Shown: one piece after another, positions 21,795-32,694 of the stretch
Numbering within the stretch: the first letter of the stretch is position 1
Layout: every line of letters begins with the position of its first letter
From: Pyronema omphalodes
Lineage: Eukaryota; Ascomycota; Pezizomycetes; Pezizales; Pyronemataceae
Direction: 5' to 3'
DNA length: 64,000 nt
Assembly: GCA_024516155.1 (NCBI GenBank)
Contig: JAJJXM010000044.1
Span: 434,001 to 498,000 of the forward strand
Notes under the pieces: model-generated
Databases searched by the model: none
Told to the model about the DNA's origin: nothing
The model's input: only the letters and a program-made list of their open reading frames with translations
Program-made: the position numbers and the translations under genes

Positions 21795-24170
21795 GAAACA
21801 AAGCCCGATCACACCTCACACGTCCGAAAGATCTTGGAACGACTCAAACAAGAAAAACTACACTTGAAGCCAGAAAAGTGTAAGTTGGCTAAGGCAGAAG
21901 TACAGTACCTGGGCTACAACATCGGCCGCGATGGCGCTGGCATGATGGATTCCAAAGTAGCTACAGTCAGAGATTGGAAGGAACCAACCAATTTGAAACA
22001 GGTCCAAGAGTTCCTGGGTTTCGCGAACTTCTACCGACGATTTATCAAGGACTACTCAAAAGTAGTCTCCCGTCTAACGGCTCTGACCAAAAAGAAAGAT
22101 GGTAACGCAATGCCCTTTACCTGGGGTAAAGATCAGCAAAGCGCCTTCGACTGACTGAAGGACGCATTTACATCAGCACCGATTCTCAAGCACTTCGACT
22201 ACGAGAAACCAATTGTAGTGGAAACAGACGCATCTGACTATGTGTCCGCTGGAGTTTTATCACAATACGACGACGATAACGTGTTACACCCCGTCGCGTT
22301 TTATTCCAAAAAGCATTCCCCGGCAGAATGCAACTATGAGATCTATGACAAAGAACTACTGGCGATAGTTCGTTGTTTCGAGGAATGGCGTCCCCACTTG
22401 GAGGGCTCCGCCTTGCCGATAAAAGTATTGACAGACCACAAGAACCTCAAATACTTTATGACGACAAGGCTACTAAACAGAAGACAAGCACGCTGGTCCG
22501 AATTCCTGTCTCGGTTCAACTTTGTCATCACCTACCGACCGGGAACGTTGGGAGGGAAACCGGACGCCCTGACGAGACGAGCCGCCGACCTCCCGGGAGA
22601 GGGAGACAAACGTATACTAGCGAATCAGCAAGCTGTCCTAAAGCCACAGAACTTCCAATTGTGCATGACCCCGCCGATGAAACTTGCACCCTCCGAAGTG
22701 GACCTCCTGTTTAAGGAGGGCTACCAGACAGATTCATTCCCAAACCGAGTGTTGGGGATGCTGGAAGATGGTACACAAATCTGTAAGGACATATCACTCG
22801 CCGACTGTTCCGTGTTGGAAAACAGATTGTACTATCGAGATTGCCTTTATGTCCCCGCGCTGGACAAGCTACGACTAAAACTACTACAAGATCACCACGA
22901 CCCCCCCACCATGGGACACCCGGGCCGTGCAAAGACTTTCGAACTCCTCGCCAGGAATCATTACTGGCCTTCGATGCGAAAAGATGTGGATCAATTCGTC
23001 CGAAATTGCCACATTTGTAAAAGGACAAAAGCGACCCGCTACGCACCCTATGGAACCTTGAAACCCCTACCGGTCCCGCACCACCCGTGGCAGAACATAT
23101 CTGTGGACTTTGTTACTGGGCTACCGATATCAGCAGGCTTAAACGCAATATGTGCGATCGTTTGCCGACTCACGAAACAGCGGCACTTGGTGCCCTGTCA
23201 CTCCACGATAGACGCAGAAGGCTTCGCGCAACTCTTCCTGAAAAACGTATTCAAACTACACGGTCTGCCAGACACAGTACTGTCCGACCGCGGCCCGCAA
23301 TTTGTTGCCCACTTTTGGAAACACTTGGCAAATTGCATGGGTATCGAAATTGCCACGAGCACGGCCTTCCACCCCCTGACCGATGGCCAAACAGAAAGAA
23401 TCAACGCGGTTACCGAGCAATATCCCCGCGCATACGTCTGTTATCTACAAGACGACTGGAAGAAATTTCTACCGCTGGCAGAATTTGCCGCAAATAATCA
23501 AGTATCAGATACGACGTCGCTGTCCCCGTTCTACGCCGTATACGGCCGACACCCCAAATGCTCCTTCGAATTGGAAATCAGGACAGACAATCCTGAAGAA
23601 GTGAAAGCGAACGAGGTAGCGGAAAGGATGTCGCACATCCATGACGTCTTACGTTCTGAAATGAAATACGCCCAAGCCCGCCACATAGAAGCCGCCGACA
23701 ATTCCCGACTCCCCGCGCCGGTCTTCATACCAGGAGACCTGGTATGGCTGGACGCCCACAACCTCAGAACCCGCCGCCCCTCAAAGAAACTGGAAAACAA
23801 ACACCTAGGCCCCTTCACCGTGGTTCGACCCATTGGATCCCACGCCTATGAATTGGATATACCGGAAACAATGAAACATCATAGGACCTTCCCCGTGTCC
23901 CTACTAAACCCAGCCCCTTCGGACCCCATCCCTGGCCAGATTATCCCACCGCCCCTACCGGTAGTAGTAGACGGCGAAGAAGAATGGTTCGTGGATGAAA
24001 TTCTGGATAGCCGTTGGTCAAGAGGAAACCTGCAGTACCTCGTCAAGTGGACCGGCCATGAATCTCCAACCTGGGAACCGGAAACGAACCTATCCGAAAC
24101 TGAGGCCGCTGAGAAATTCCATCAGCTATACCCGGACAAACCTTCTCCTCTCGTAGGAACTCGAGCCTAA
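21795..24170 (+). pseudogene. Pol of element 3A, second part: RT end, RNase H, integrase, chromodomain
   Basis: This part resumes in phase after 2A (TKPDHTSHVRKILERL). The RT connection ([17 protein letters not shown]) is followed by TGA at 22152-22154 within FD-stop-LKDAFTSAP, where an arginine codon (CGA) fits. The rest is open: RNase H ([25 protein letters not shown]), HHCC zinc (HPGRAKTFELLARNHYWP, CHICKRTK), integrase core (SVDFVTGLP, LSDRGPQF, DGQTERIN) and a chromodomain (EEWFVDEILDSRWS, YLVKWTGHES). IVDRLTK of the family is IVCRLTK here. Confidence 0.9.
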
Positions 24171-24181
24171 CGGGGGGGTAC

Positions 24182-24700
24182 TGTCACGGCACACGGCTGA
24201 CGAGCCGTTGTGTTGTTGCGTCATCATTGTGTTTTCGTGGTTGTTGTCGACGTCGTGCCGTAGTCTTGCCGTGTTGTGTTGTGTTGTTGTGTGTGCCGTG
24301 CCGTTGTTGTTGATGGACTAACTGATGATGGATGACGTACCATGAGCTGGAGAGCTGTGGCGCCGCAGGTAAAATGATGGAGAACGGAAGCGGTCATGTA
24401 GCGATGTTGGATGACGGCCCAGCAAGAGTGCTGGCCGCCCCTTTGTACATAAGGAGGCTTGCCTCCCCGTCGTTGAGTTCTCCATCGAACGTCTTGTGTC
24501 TTTCTCCTGTCCTTAATAAAGATTTCTCCTTTCAGCCCCACGTCATTCTTGTCCTTGTCCCTGTCCTTGTTTCGTGTGCCGTCCGTCTGCCGTGCACTTC
24601 GGTCCTTGTCCTTCCGTTCCCACATCCCGGAACCCGCCTAGTCTCCCCCTGCCGGTAGTGTTCAGTGTGTTCTTCGAACGTCCGTTCCTAGTTCCTGACA
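24182..24700 (+). repeat. 3' LTR of element 3A
   Basis: 519 bp, TGTCACGGCAC...TTCCTGACA, preceded by the polypurine tract CGGGGGGGTAC (24171-24181). GCCAC follows at 24701-24705, completing the target duplication. Most differences from the 5' LTR are C/T or A/G exchanges. Confidence 0.93.
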
Positions 24701-25553
24701 GCCACTGTCCGACTGAGGATATCAATGCACGTTTCATCTCCTTGGAGTCATATGAGATACGCATGGTTCCTCTGTGCATTTGTGGACAACGCTACTCATC
24801 ATTTGTTCAGGACGGATTCTTCCCATCAACCCCAGTCAAACCTCGGACATTCTTTTCGATCAGAGGTTCACGCCTTTGACATGAGCAAGGGATTAGAGGT
24901 GGCCCTTGAAAGTATGCATGGGCTGCTGGACTTCGAGCGGTACATGAGATGTATATGGCCAAGACATTACCGGACTTCTACAACTTGTTACTGGACGCAT
25001 ATCATCACTTTGTTGCTGTTGAGAATGGGGTGGAAGCTTATACCAGCAGGTATCTACAGAGATGTGAAAGGGCAATCACTGGGGACGACCATTCATGGGA
25101 AGATGAAAACGTTGCAAATTCCTGTCCAGCATGCTTCGACTTCAGTCATCACCTAGCGGACAGATCTGTGGGAATCACCATTGATGGCAACTTTCAGCAT
25201 ATTCGCTTTAAAGACAGAGGGGGAACCAATCATGAATACTTGGAACCCAGGAAATTCGTTTCTTATGGGATCCGGGACTTTTCTTCCGAGGATACGCCAG
25301 CAGTCAACAACAACACCGCCGGATGCGACAACAGGTTTCATGCAACAGGTTGATGGGGCAAGACTCTTAACACTTCTAGCAAGAAGCACCTGGATGAATC
25401 TGGACTTATGGGAATCACCTGTTTTCATGGTATACCACTTCGATACCTCAATATCCATGGAACAGGTGAAAGGCAAAGTCACGGTGTTGAGCTGGTTAAG
25501 GATATACTCCAGCATGATCCAGCTATGAAAGTCAGATTGTGCTATGATGTATC
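24701..25553 (+). pseudogene. KDZ transposase piece 2 (zinc region and first catalytic Asp)
   Basis: The frame continues from piece 1 (CPTEDINARFISLE) through FFPSTPVKPRTFFSIR, a typical KDZ N-terminal motif. It is unclear between 24877 and about 24948, where stops and probably indels occur. It is clear again from 24949: DFYNLLLDAY, CPACFD, and ITIDGNFQHIRFK with the first catalytic Asp. GCDNRFHATG, a TGA at 25351-25353, DESGLMGITCFHGIPLR, and CYDV with the second Asp follow. The CPAC/DGNFQ/ETGL-like/HGIPLR/YDV order is diagnostic of KDZ transposases. The insertion at 25554 cuts it within CYDVSC. Confidence 0.82.
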
Positions 25554-26693
25554 TGTCACGGCTCGAGAATTATTACCTTCCCCCTCCTCGTCATTCATTC
25601 ACCTATTATCATTCGCTTCATTATTCAGCACTCGTTTGTTTATTTATTTCTATTATCCTTCGGTCTTTGATCAGCACTCGTCACTCGCCTCGGTTAGGGT
25701 TATGCTCAATTCCCAAATTGTCAAAAAGGTCACGTGACCTATCCCCAGGGTTAGGGGTCTGCTCGGATCCCTTTTCGGAAATTCCATACCTACGGTCTAC
25801 CGATCATCTTAACCGATTAGATAAGATCGGTCACGTGTTCTGATCAGTAGTAGATCAGTATGCACGCGCACTGGTCTACTAATGTCCGCACACGTGACTA
25901 TGGCTAGGGCACGATCATCTTATCGATAAGATAAGATCTAGTCATGTGACCTTATCAGTATTGCACCATCTTTCCAATCGCAGCTGAACTGGATTCACGT
26001 GACTAGGGTTAGGGTTGCACCCGCACGCACACAAACTAGGGTTAGGTTTGTGACCGTACGCGCACAGCTAGGGTTAGGGTTACGGACGCACGCGCAGGAT
26101 TAGGGTTACGGAAGCGCCCGCGTGACTACGCTTAGGGTTACGCTAGCGCGCACGCGAAGTACGCTACCGCGCACGCGAGTTACGCTATCGCGCACGCAAG
26201 ATACGCTAACGAGCGCGCGACGAGGCTGTGCACGCGAACACGCTAATTTGGTACGAACGCGTTAGCGCGTCTAGAACGCGCAACCGCGACCGCGTTGTTT
26301 ACTTAGTTATTTTTCGGGAGAAATCTGCAAATAGTGGTTCGGCCTGTAAGGCGGAAAAATTGTATATAAGAGGATTGTTTCTTTGTTTGTTTATTTTGTT
26401 TTTCTTCTCTCCTTACACAGTTATTTGTTTATTTACAAATTCAAATACTTTGTCGAAATCTTTGTTTACGTCCTCGTTCTCGTCCCCGTCTTTGGATCTC
26501 TTTGTCCCTTGAAATCTTTGTTTAATTCCTTAAACTTCTAAACACAGAAAGTCTCTAAGTTGATGCTCGACACAGCTTAAGAGTTTCTAACGTTGAAGTT
26601 ATTATAAGGTTATCTTCATTGAACTCAAGAGTGAATAATTGACAAGAGCCCTCAGGTTCTCCGTCAGCTATCTCTCCCTTGTTCGCCGTTACA
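25554..26693. repeat. Solo LTR (1140 bp) inside the KDZ gene
   Basis: The ends are TGTCACGGCTCG and GCCGTTACA. The 5 bp duplication GTATC is exact (25549-25553, 26694-26698). Removing the insert restores the KDZ frame. TTAGGG-like runs occur through about 25994-26145, and GC-rich degenerate tandem repeats at about 26136-26225. GTATATAAGAGG at about 26362 is a good TATA box if the LTR reads on the plus strand. No coding element of this family is in the window. The ends resemble those of the 646 bp insert at 5020. Confidence 0.78.
26136..26225. repeat. Degenerate tandem repeat, about 20 bp unit
   Basis: Units of the type TACGCTANCGCGCACGCGAG recur about four times with changes. They sit within the solo LTR, just after the TTAGGG-like runs and upstream of its TATA box. 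Confidence 0.5.
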
Positions 26694-26779
26694 GTATCCT
26701 GTGTATTTGTCCCAGCATTGGCAAGGCTTTTGCCGGAAGATGCAAGGAGGGTACAGGCTGCAATTGGCAGGTTTCACAT
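26694..26779 (+). pseudogene. KDZ transposase piece 3
   Basis: A short exonic piece between the solo LTR and element 2B. It reads SCVFVPALARLLPEDARR, then VQAAIGRFH, in phase with piece 2. It continues after 2B as IYANKYACHVVW. FH(I)Y..K..C is the conserved KDZ stretch between the second Asp and the final Glu. Confidence 0.8.
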
Positions 26780-28136
26780 TGTCACACCCTATATTGTGTG
26801 AGTATAGAATAGGTAACATGTATAACGTTTAGAGAACATGGCAAACTCGACAGGAGAATGAATAATAAGGTTAGTATTCCCGGGCCGGAACACCCTGAGG
26901 AGCTCCAGCTAGCCACGTCACGTGATTCGTGACTTTCCGAAAGGACCTCACGAGGATCCCGGCCCGAGGCGTTGCTACCTATTACTCACTGTCAGTTTGG
27001 GAGGATCAAAGATGGATGGGGACGAGTATCAACTTACCTCATGGGTGTCGACTTACCCATGAGAAAACTACAGACGATGCTGATGGAGAACAGAAGACGA
27101 CGGCGAAGGAACACCTCCTTATACTTGAGGATGTGTTCCACCAAGCACGGCTACCAGAGGGCTTGCAAGAGAAGGGAATTCTCAAGAGCATGCAAGGCAG
27201 GCGAATAGGATCATCCGAGGTCTGAGTTGGACGGATAGTCGGCCAAGGAAGAAGGCAGAGTCTAGTCAGCCAACAGGAGTGAAGCTCAGAACAAGGGTCA
27301 AGATTGCGTTAGCATGAGACGACGTTCTGCAGCAAGGAACACCACTCAGGGACACTGTTGGATGGAACTGATATGACGCGACCTTAGGCCAATGACTACC
27401 AACTGCAAGATAAGACGGCGTTTGCGTACACACCAGGGTGTGGCTGCGCGCAAGTGCGCGCAGGTGGGGCAAATGACATCACACAGGAATGTGACGGGGC
27501 AGTGCGCGCCGGTAGGGCATGGTACGCCTTATGATGTCAGATTCCTTCACTCGCAATCGAGATTCTCTAGGGAGATCTATGATCAAGACGACTCATAAGA
27601 TATATGACTCACATGTCATTATCAGAGGAGTCACTGCATTATGCGCTCAAGTGGAGTCACCCTCCACTAGGCGCTTAACCCCAATACCTGATTGGAAGGT
27701 GTGGTAGCACGGCACGGAATGTCAAGGATTAATCTGACACGAAGGTCATCATGCAAGTGAGCAATTAATATAATTGCGCATGCAGCATGATGCGAGCCTT
27801 CAGCAGATTTGTCAAAGAATTGACTCACGTCTTATCTCCCAGGCTTAGTTTGGAAGTTGGTTCCCTTGGGAAGTCTGGGCGAACTTGTAGACGAAAGTCT
27901 ATAAAAGACCCTAAGTCTTCCCACCGTCTCCTCCAGCATCAGCAACTTGATCTCTTGTTACGACGTTACTATTCTACACCAAATACCTCAGGACGAGACC
28001 CTTAAGTTTATTCGGCCTGTGATCGATTAGTTTACTTCCTAGCTCTTAGGAAAATCTATTTGTTGAATACCTTTCTTACGAAGACGAACTGATCGAAGAA
28101 GCCTCCGTATTGAAAGCCTCAATACCCAGGTTCACA
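26780..28136 (+). repeat. 5' LTR of element 2B, with promoter
   Basis: TGTCACACCCTATATTG ... CAGGTTCACA. TATA box TATAAAAG at 27900-27907. CCTTAAGTTTAT at 28000-28011 matches the primer-binding site and probably marks the RNA start. The palindrome CTGCGCGCAAGTGCGCGCAG (about 27443-27462) and the adjoining CACACCAGGGTGTG inverted repeat lie upstream. The small ORFs within it are conserved only because the LTR is. Confidence 0.93.
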
Positions 28137-28150
28137 CTATAGACTTAAGG
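28137..28150 (+). promoter_or_regulatory. Self-priming primer-binding site of element 2B
   Basis: CTATAGACTTAAGG directly follows the LTR. It is complementary to CCTTAAGTTTAT at 28000-28011 except for one base (G for A), which can still pair as G:U. The same site in 2A and 2C is a perfect 12 nt match. Confidence 0.55.
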
Positions 28151-28256
28151 CTCAAGCTACTAAGTTTACTTTTCGACACGAATACGGAAGACCCTCTTCT
28201 AGGGCAAGAAACACCAACACTCCTCTAAAAACTACAAACGAAAACTTCAATCTACA

Positions 28257-30449
28257 ATGGCCTCACGCAGACTCACCGGCGGTGCTACCTACGACGACGG
28301 ACTTGATGCGCCTATGGCTGACACTGTCAGCATCACCCGTCCTCGCTCCTGGGAGGAAGTCACCTCTGTGGGACAACCAAGGGTTCACCATGGCACCACC
28401 CTTGACCTAGGCGAAGTACCACAATGGGTGATTTTAATGATGGAAAGGATGAATTCGACTGAGGAGGACATTAAGAGATTGATGGAAGCAGCTGGATCAG
28501 GAGCTGCAATGAACGAGGAATTACAACGGATGAAGGGACTCTATCAAGAGATGGCCCAGGGGATGCAGAAAGCTTACGACATCCTAGCAAAGAAGGGCAA
28601 TCTTGACCAGGAGGTCAACCTTCAAACCGTTACCAGACTCGTTCAAGCCAGCAACGACTTTGCCGGCCAAGTTTGGAGGACAATTGGCGAACTTGCCACG
28701 GACACTAAAACCAAAGAGGCAGCCAATCAAGCGGCTGCAGAGAGACTCAACCACGGCATTCAGACAACCAATGCCATCCTCGAAGCCTTTGCCCAGAGGC
28801 AACTACAGATCAACAAGGAAATGGAGGAATGGGCCTTTCAGAAAAATACACAAGATGCCATTCGGGAACAAGATGATGAGCAGAGGGATAGACGGATTGC
28901 AGCTCTTTCTAGAGCTGAAGAGGTGCACCAGCAACGTCTGTTGGATTATGAGGAACAGAGAGAGGAGGAAAAATTGGAGTTGGTAAACAAGGTTATTGGC
29001 CTTGTTATGTCTAAGATCCAGAAGAAGGAGCATTTTGATGCTAAGTCCTTGACTGAGGCTATGCATGAGGAGATGACTCCTAGACCTCCCTCACTCGGAA
29101 GAGCACCAGAAGTCCCCTTGCCTCCATCAGAGGATGGAATCCCGGCAGACAACGGCAGAAATGGTGGTAGGGGCAGTAAACCACCAGGAGGAGGACTCCC
29201 ACCACCTCCACCACCACCATCTGATCCTTCGGACGGCGAAGACTCAGATGATTCATACATCAGAAAAGCGTTGGAAAGGAAGCGCCAGGAGCGCAAACAA
29301 AAGGCTCAACAAAGGAAGCCTGAAGCAAAGAATGCCACTGAGGCGTTCTTGGAATCACTCGTGGCGAAATTACAGCAATCGGGGGTTAACGAGCCAAGGA
29401 GACCTAAAATGCCGGAGATGAAGGCTCCTCAATATTTTTCTGGGAAAGACAAGAATTTGTTGAGGGCTTGGTGGATGTCAGTTCAGGACTATATCGCGAC
29501 ATATGCCAAGGCGTTCCCGGATGAGGATGATCAGGTGAAATGGGTAGGCAGTTTACTTACTCATAAGGCTCTAAGTTGGCACCAGGAAAGGCGCAAATCA
29601 ATTCAACGACAAGGATTAAAGGATACATGGCAAGCTTTCTCAAGCTCAATTGAAACGAGGTTTGAAGATAAGCGAGAAGCCCAGAAGGACGTTAAAAGGA
29701 TTACGGAGCTCCAGTATGAGGGAGATATTGATGATTATATTACGAAATTGGAGGATCTCAATATGCGCGTTGGGGCAATTGGGCCAATGTATAGGAATGT
29801 AATCTGGGAGGCCATGACACCGGCCATTAAAAAAATGGTATATCAAAGGGTTGGGGGGATCCCAACAGATGATGAAGAAATGATTGATGCAGTTGAGGAA
29901 GCTGCTCACGTCGTTGAAAATTTGGAAGAGGAATTAAAGGGTTACGAGAAAAAGACTTTGGAAGTGCGGGAGGACCGCCATAAGGATAAAGGGAAGAACA
30001 AGGAAACTGTGCGCCCTAAGGAGGTGCAGCACAAGGATAAGTTCAAGGATAAAAAGGAGAAAAAGGGTTTTTCTGGAAAAAAGGACAAGAAGTCCATCTT
30101 TGCGTCAGGAAGGGAAGCTCTGCAGAATGTTCCTCAGAGCGAAATCGATAAACATAAAAAGGATAAGGCTGACTGTTGGAGGTGCGGAAGATCTGGACAT
30201 AAAATGTTCGATTGTTATGCAAAAAAGACAGTTGGGGGAACAGAGCTCCCTGGCGAAGGAAAGGTTGCTTCCTCTGGCAAGAGGAAGAGAGACGATGATG
30301 ATGAAGGAAACAAAGGGCAGGAGAAGCCCGAAGAAAATAAAAAAACAAAAACCGCAGCAGTGCGGCAGGATGACGACGATGAGATGATGGAAGATGCTCA
30401 GCCCAGGATTTGGGCGATTGAGCAAAATGATGAGGAGTCGGATTTTTAA
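28257..30449 (+). CDS. Gag of element 2B (730 aa)
   Basis: This is the intact structural polyprotein. A long helical N-terminal half (about residues 60-260, rich in E/Q/K and likely coiled coil) is followed by a proline-rich hinge with PPPPPPSDPSDGEDSDD (about 315-335). The Gag core is KMPEMKAPQYFSGKDKN ... RAWWMSVQDYIATYAKAFP. A lysine-rich segment, a CCHC knuckle (CWRCGRSGHKMFDC, near 640) and an acidic tail (RQDDDDEMMEDAQPRIW) follow. The ATG lies 120 bases after the LTR. Gag ends SDF-TAA inside the frameshift signal. It assembles particles and packages RNA. Confidence 0.93.
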   Translation: MASRRLTGGATYDDGLDAPMADTVSITRPRSWEEVTSVGQPRVHHGTTLDLGEVPQWVILMMERMNSTEEDIKRLMEAAGSGAAMNEELQRMKGLYQEMAQGMQKAYDILAKKGNLDQEVNLQTVTRLVQASNDFAGQVWRTIGELATDTKTKEAANQAAAERLNHGIQTTNAILEAFAQRQLQINKEMEEWAFQKNTQDAIREQDDEQRDRRIAALSRAEEVHQQRLLDYEEQREEEKLELVNKVIGLVMSKIQKKEHFDAKSLTEAMHEEMTPRPPSLGRAPEVPLPPSEDGIPADNGRNGGRGSKPPGGGLPPPPPPPSDPSDGEDSDDSYIRKALERKRQERKQKAQQRKPEAKNATEAFLESLVAKLQQSGVNEPRRPKMPEMKAPQYFSGKDKNLLRAWWMSVQDYIATYAKAFPDEDDQVKWVGSLLTHKALSWHQERRKSIQRQGLKDTWQAFSSSIETRFEDKREAQKDVKRITELQYEGDIDDYITKLEDLNMRVGAIGPMYRNVIWEAMTPAIKKMVYQRVGGIPTDDEEMIDAVEEAAHVVENLEEELKGYEKKTLEVREDRHKDKGKNKETVRPKEVQHKDKFKDKKEKKGFSGKKDKKSIFASGREALQNVPQSEIDKHKKDKADCWRCGRSGHKMFDCYAKKTVGGTELPGEGKVASSGKRKRDDDDEGNKGQEKPEENKKTKTAAVRQDDDDEMMEDAQPRIWAIEQNDEESDF
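30440..30446 (+). promoter_or_regulatory. -1 frameshift site GGATTTT, element 2B
   Basis: The gag codons are TCG GAT TTT TAA. The -1 frame reads GGA TTT TTA AGG and stays open through the whole pol. TCCTC (about 30452) and GAGGA (about 30472) can pair downstream, and the pairing is kept in 2C. GGATTTT resembles the MMTV pro-pol heptamer GGAUUUA. Confidence 0.6.
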
Positions 30450-32694
30450 GGTCCTCTAGGGTTGCGTCACCTGAGGAGGGAGAATGTATATCTGACGCGG
30501 AAAATATCATATGTTCAGGAACAAAAAGGAAAATATTGTACAGCTTGGAGTCGACCAAGACAAAACTTCGACGAACCGACAAAGGAACCTCTTCCAAAGA
30601 AACTATCATGGAAGCTGTGGTTCCACCTTATCACGGAAAAAGGCCAGTAATCAACATGGTGTTGAATTGGTCAAAGAACAAATTTCGGACGGTGCGAGTC
30701 CTACTTGATACAGGCTCCACCTCAGCTCTACTAGACAAAGGTTTTGTCCAAACTTACAAAATTCCTACTGTGAAGAGAGACCAGCCTCTTCAAATCCGCA
30801 ACTTCAATAATGAGGTAGTTGCTGGAGCTGGAGAATTCTTTACGGTACCTTTCATGCTGCAACATAAACAACACTTTGCAGCCGAATCCTTCGAAGTCGC
30901 CCCTCTTGACAGCGACTGCGATGTCATCTTACCATACTGGTGGATGGCAAAACACCAACCTTGCAACATGTGGGGAGAAAGCAGTAATATCTCCTTCACA
31001 ACTCCACGTTGCACCGAACATTGTACTAAGGCTCCGGCCAGTACATTTTCACTTAAGGTCGACCGCAGAGTACTCGACCACCCTGAGGCCTCAGTTATAG
31101 GCCATATATCAGCCATTGCCACTAAAGAGGAATTGTCAGAGGCACTTCAACAAGTCCCTGAGAAATTCCGTAAGTGGATCAATATCATGACCAAGGAAGC
31201 AGCAGACAAGCTTCCAGAACACAAGTCTTACGACCATGCTATAGACTTAAAGGAAGGAGAGACTCCTCCTTGGGGACCAGTCTATGCGCTTAATGAAGTC
31301 GAACTGGAGACACTCAGAGAATGGCTAAAAGAAATGCTAAGGACAGGCAAGATTAGACCATCAAAATCTCCTGCCGCAGCACCCATTCTCTTTGTGCCAA
31401 AACCCCATCGGCGAGGTCTACGGCTTTGTGTTGACTATAGGGGGATCAATAAAATAACAATTGCAAATCGCTACCCCCTCCCTCTTATGTCTGAATTACA
31501 AGACAGAGTAAGAGGAGCCAAGTTCTTCAAGAAAATGGATTTGAAGAACGGCTATCATTTAATCAGGATCAAAGAAGGCGATGAGTGGCAAACTGCCTTC
31601 AGATGCAGGTATGGGCTTTATGAATTTTTGGTTATGCCCTTTGGGTTAAGCAATGCGCCGGCCACATTCCAAGATATGATGAATCATATCTTTAGGGATA
31701 CGTTGGACCAGGGAGTAATTGCTTATATTGATGATGTTCTGATTTACGCGGAAACGGAGGAGGAACATGATAAATTGGTTAAGGAAGTCTTAAAAAGACT
31801 GGAAGAAAATGGGCTGGTGATATCTCCGGAAAAATGTGTTTGGGGGACAAACAAAGTGGAATTTTTGGGGTATATTATAAGCGAAAAAGGAATCGAGATG
31901 GCAAAGGATAAAGTGGGAACCGTCCTGGTTTGGGAACCTCCTAGATCCTTGAAAGAGACACAGGGCTTTCTTGGATTTGCAAACTTCTATCGCCGGTTCA
32001 TAAAGGACTTCTCAAGAATTTGTCGTCCTCTTACTGAATCAACCAAGGGCGATCCGAAGAAGTGGGAATGGACTGTTGCCATGGAATTGGCATTTGACGA
32101 GTTAAAGCAGAGGTTCACAAAAGCGCCAATATTGGGTCATTTTGATCCTCAGAGGGTTTGCATTGTTGAAACTGATGCCTCTGACTTTGCCTTGGGCGCA
32201 GTCCTTTCTCAGAAAGGAGAGGACGGAAAGCTGCATCCCATTGCTTTCCATTCTAGGAAATTTACTCCAGCTGAGATCAATTACGAAATCCATGATAAAG
32301 AGCTTTTAGCTATTGTGGATTCGTTTAAGATTTGGAGAAGATACCTGGAAGGAGCAATGCATACGGTTCAAGTATTCAGCGACCATCAAAATTTGGAGTA
32401 CTTCACCACAACAAAAGTACTCAATCGTCGCCAAGCAAGGTGGGCTCAAGAACTTGCTGGTATTGACTTTAAGATTTTTTACAGACCTGGAAGCAAGAAT
32501 GGGAAGCCTGATGCTTTGTCAAGGCGTCCGGAGTTCCGCCCTGAAAAGGGGGGAGGTGAGGATCAGCCGATTACGACTATCCTTCACAAAGAACATTTTG
32601 CTTCTATTTCAGCAATAAGTAGTGGAGGTGAAGGAACATCATTCATTGTTTCTTCGGCACGGCTCAATTCTATCCCTTCTATTAGATGGTCTGA
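30449..32694 (+). CDS. Pol of element 2B, first part: protease, RT, RNase H
   Basis: It is open from the frameshift site. Protease LLDTGSTSALLD lies near 30709, with LPYWWMAKHQPCN near 30933. The RT linker LPEHKSYDHAIDL is followed by [24 protein letters not shown] (motif A), MPFGLSNAPATFQ and YIDD (motif C, near 31720). RNase H follows ([39 protein letters not shown]). It is cut at RWSE by element 1B and continues at 47663 with EEFLK in phase. Motif A is preceded by FFKK where 2A has FFTK. Confidence 0.93.

Larger units (their letters stand above)
9412..24700 (+). mobile_element. Ty3/Gypsy chromodomain element 3A, complete with LTRs, host to element 2A
   Basis: Two 519 bp LTRs (9412-9930, 24182-24700) enclose gag and pol. 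The 5 bp duplication GCCAC (9407-9411, 24701-24705) is exact. Element 2A (12895-21794) sits in the RT region with its own duplication GAAAC. The LTRs differ at roughly 20 sites by eye (about 4%), the most divergent pair in the window. Two in-frame stops (TAA 10308-10310, TGA 22152-22154) make it non-functional. Confidence 0.93.

Noticed and set aside
25351..25353. In-frame TGA of the KDZ gene as selenocysteine or read-through
   Set aside because: The gene has other stops and indels, so simple decay is the better explanation.
25553..26694. Solo LTR as a PIF/Harbinger-like MITE with CTGTMACGGC inverted ends and 3 bp duplication
   Set aside because: Shifting by one base gives TG...CA ends and an exact 5 bp duplication (GTATC), which fits an LTR better. 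The insert at 5020 behaves the same way.
26929..27225. 98-codon ORF in family-2 LTRs, also near 49433 and, antisense, near 13828 and 21368
   Set aside because: It lies upstream of the LTR's own TATA box and varies by frameshift between copies. Not supported as a gene.
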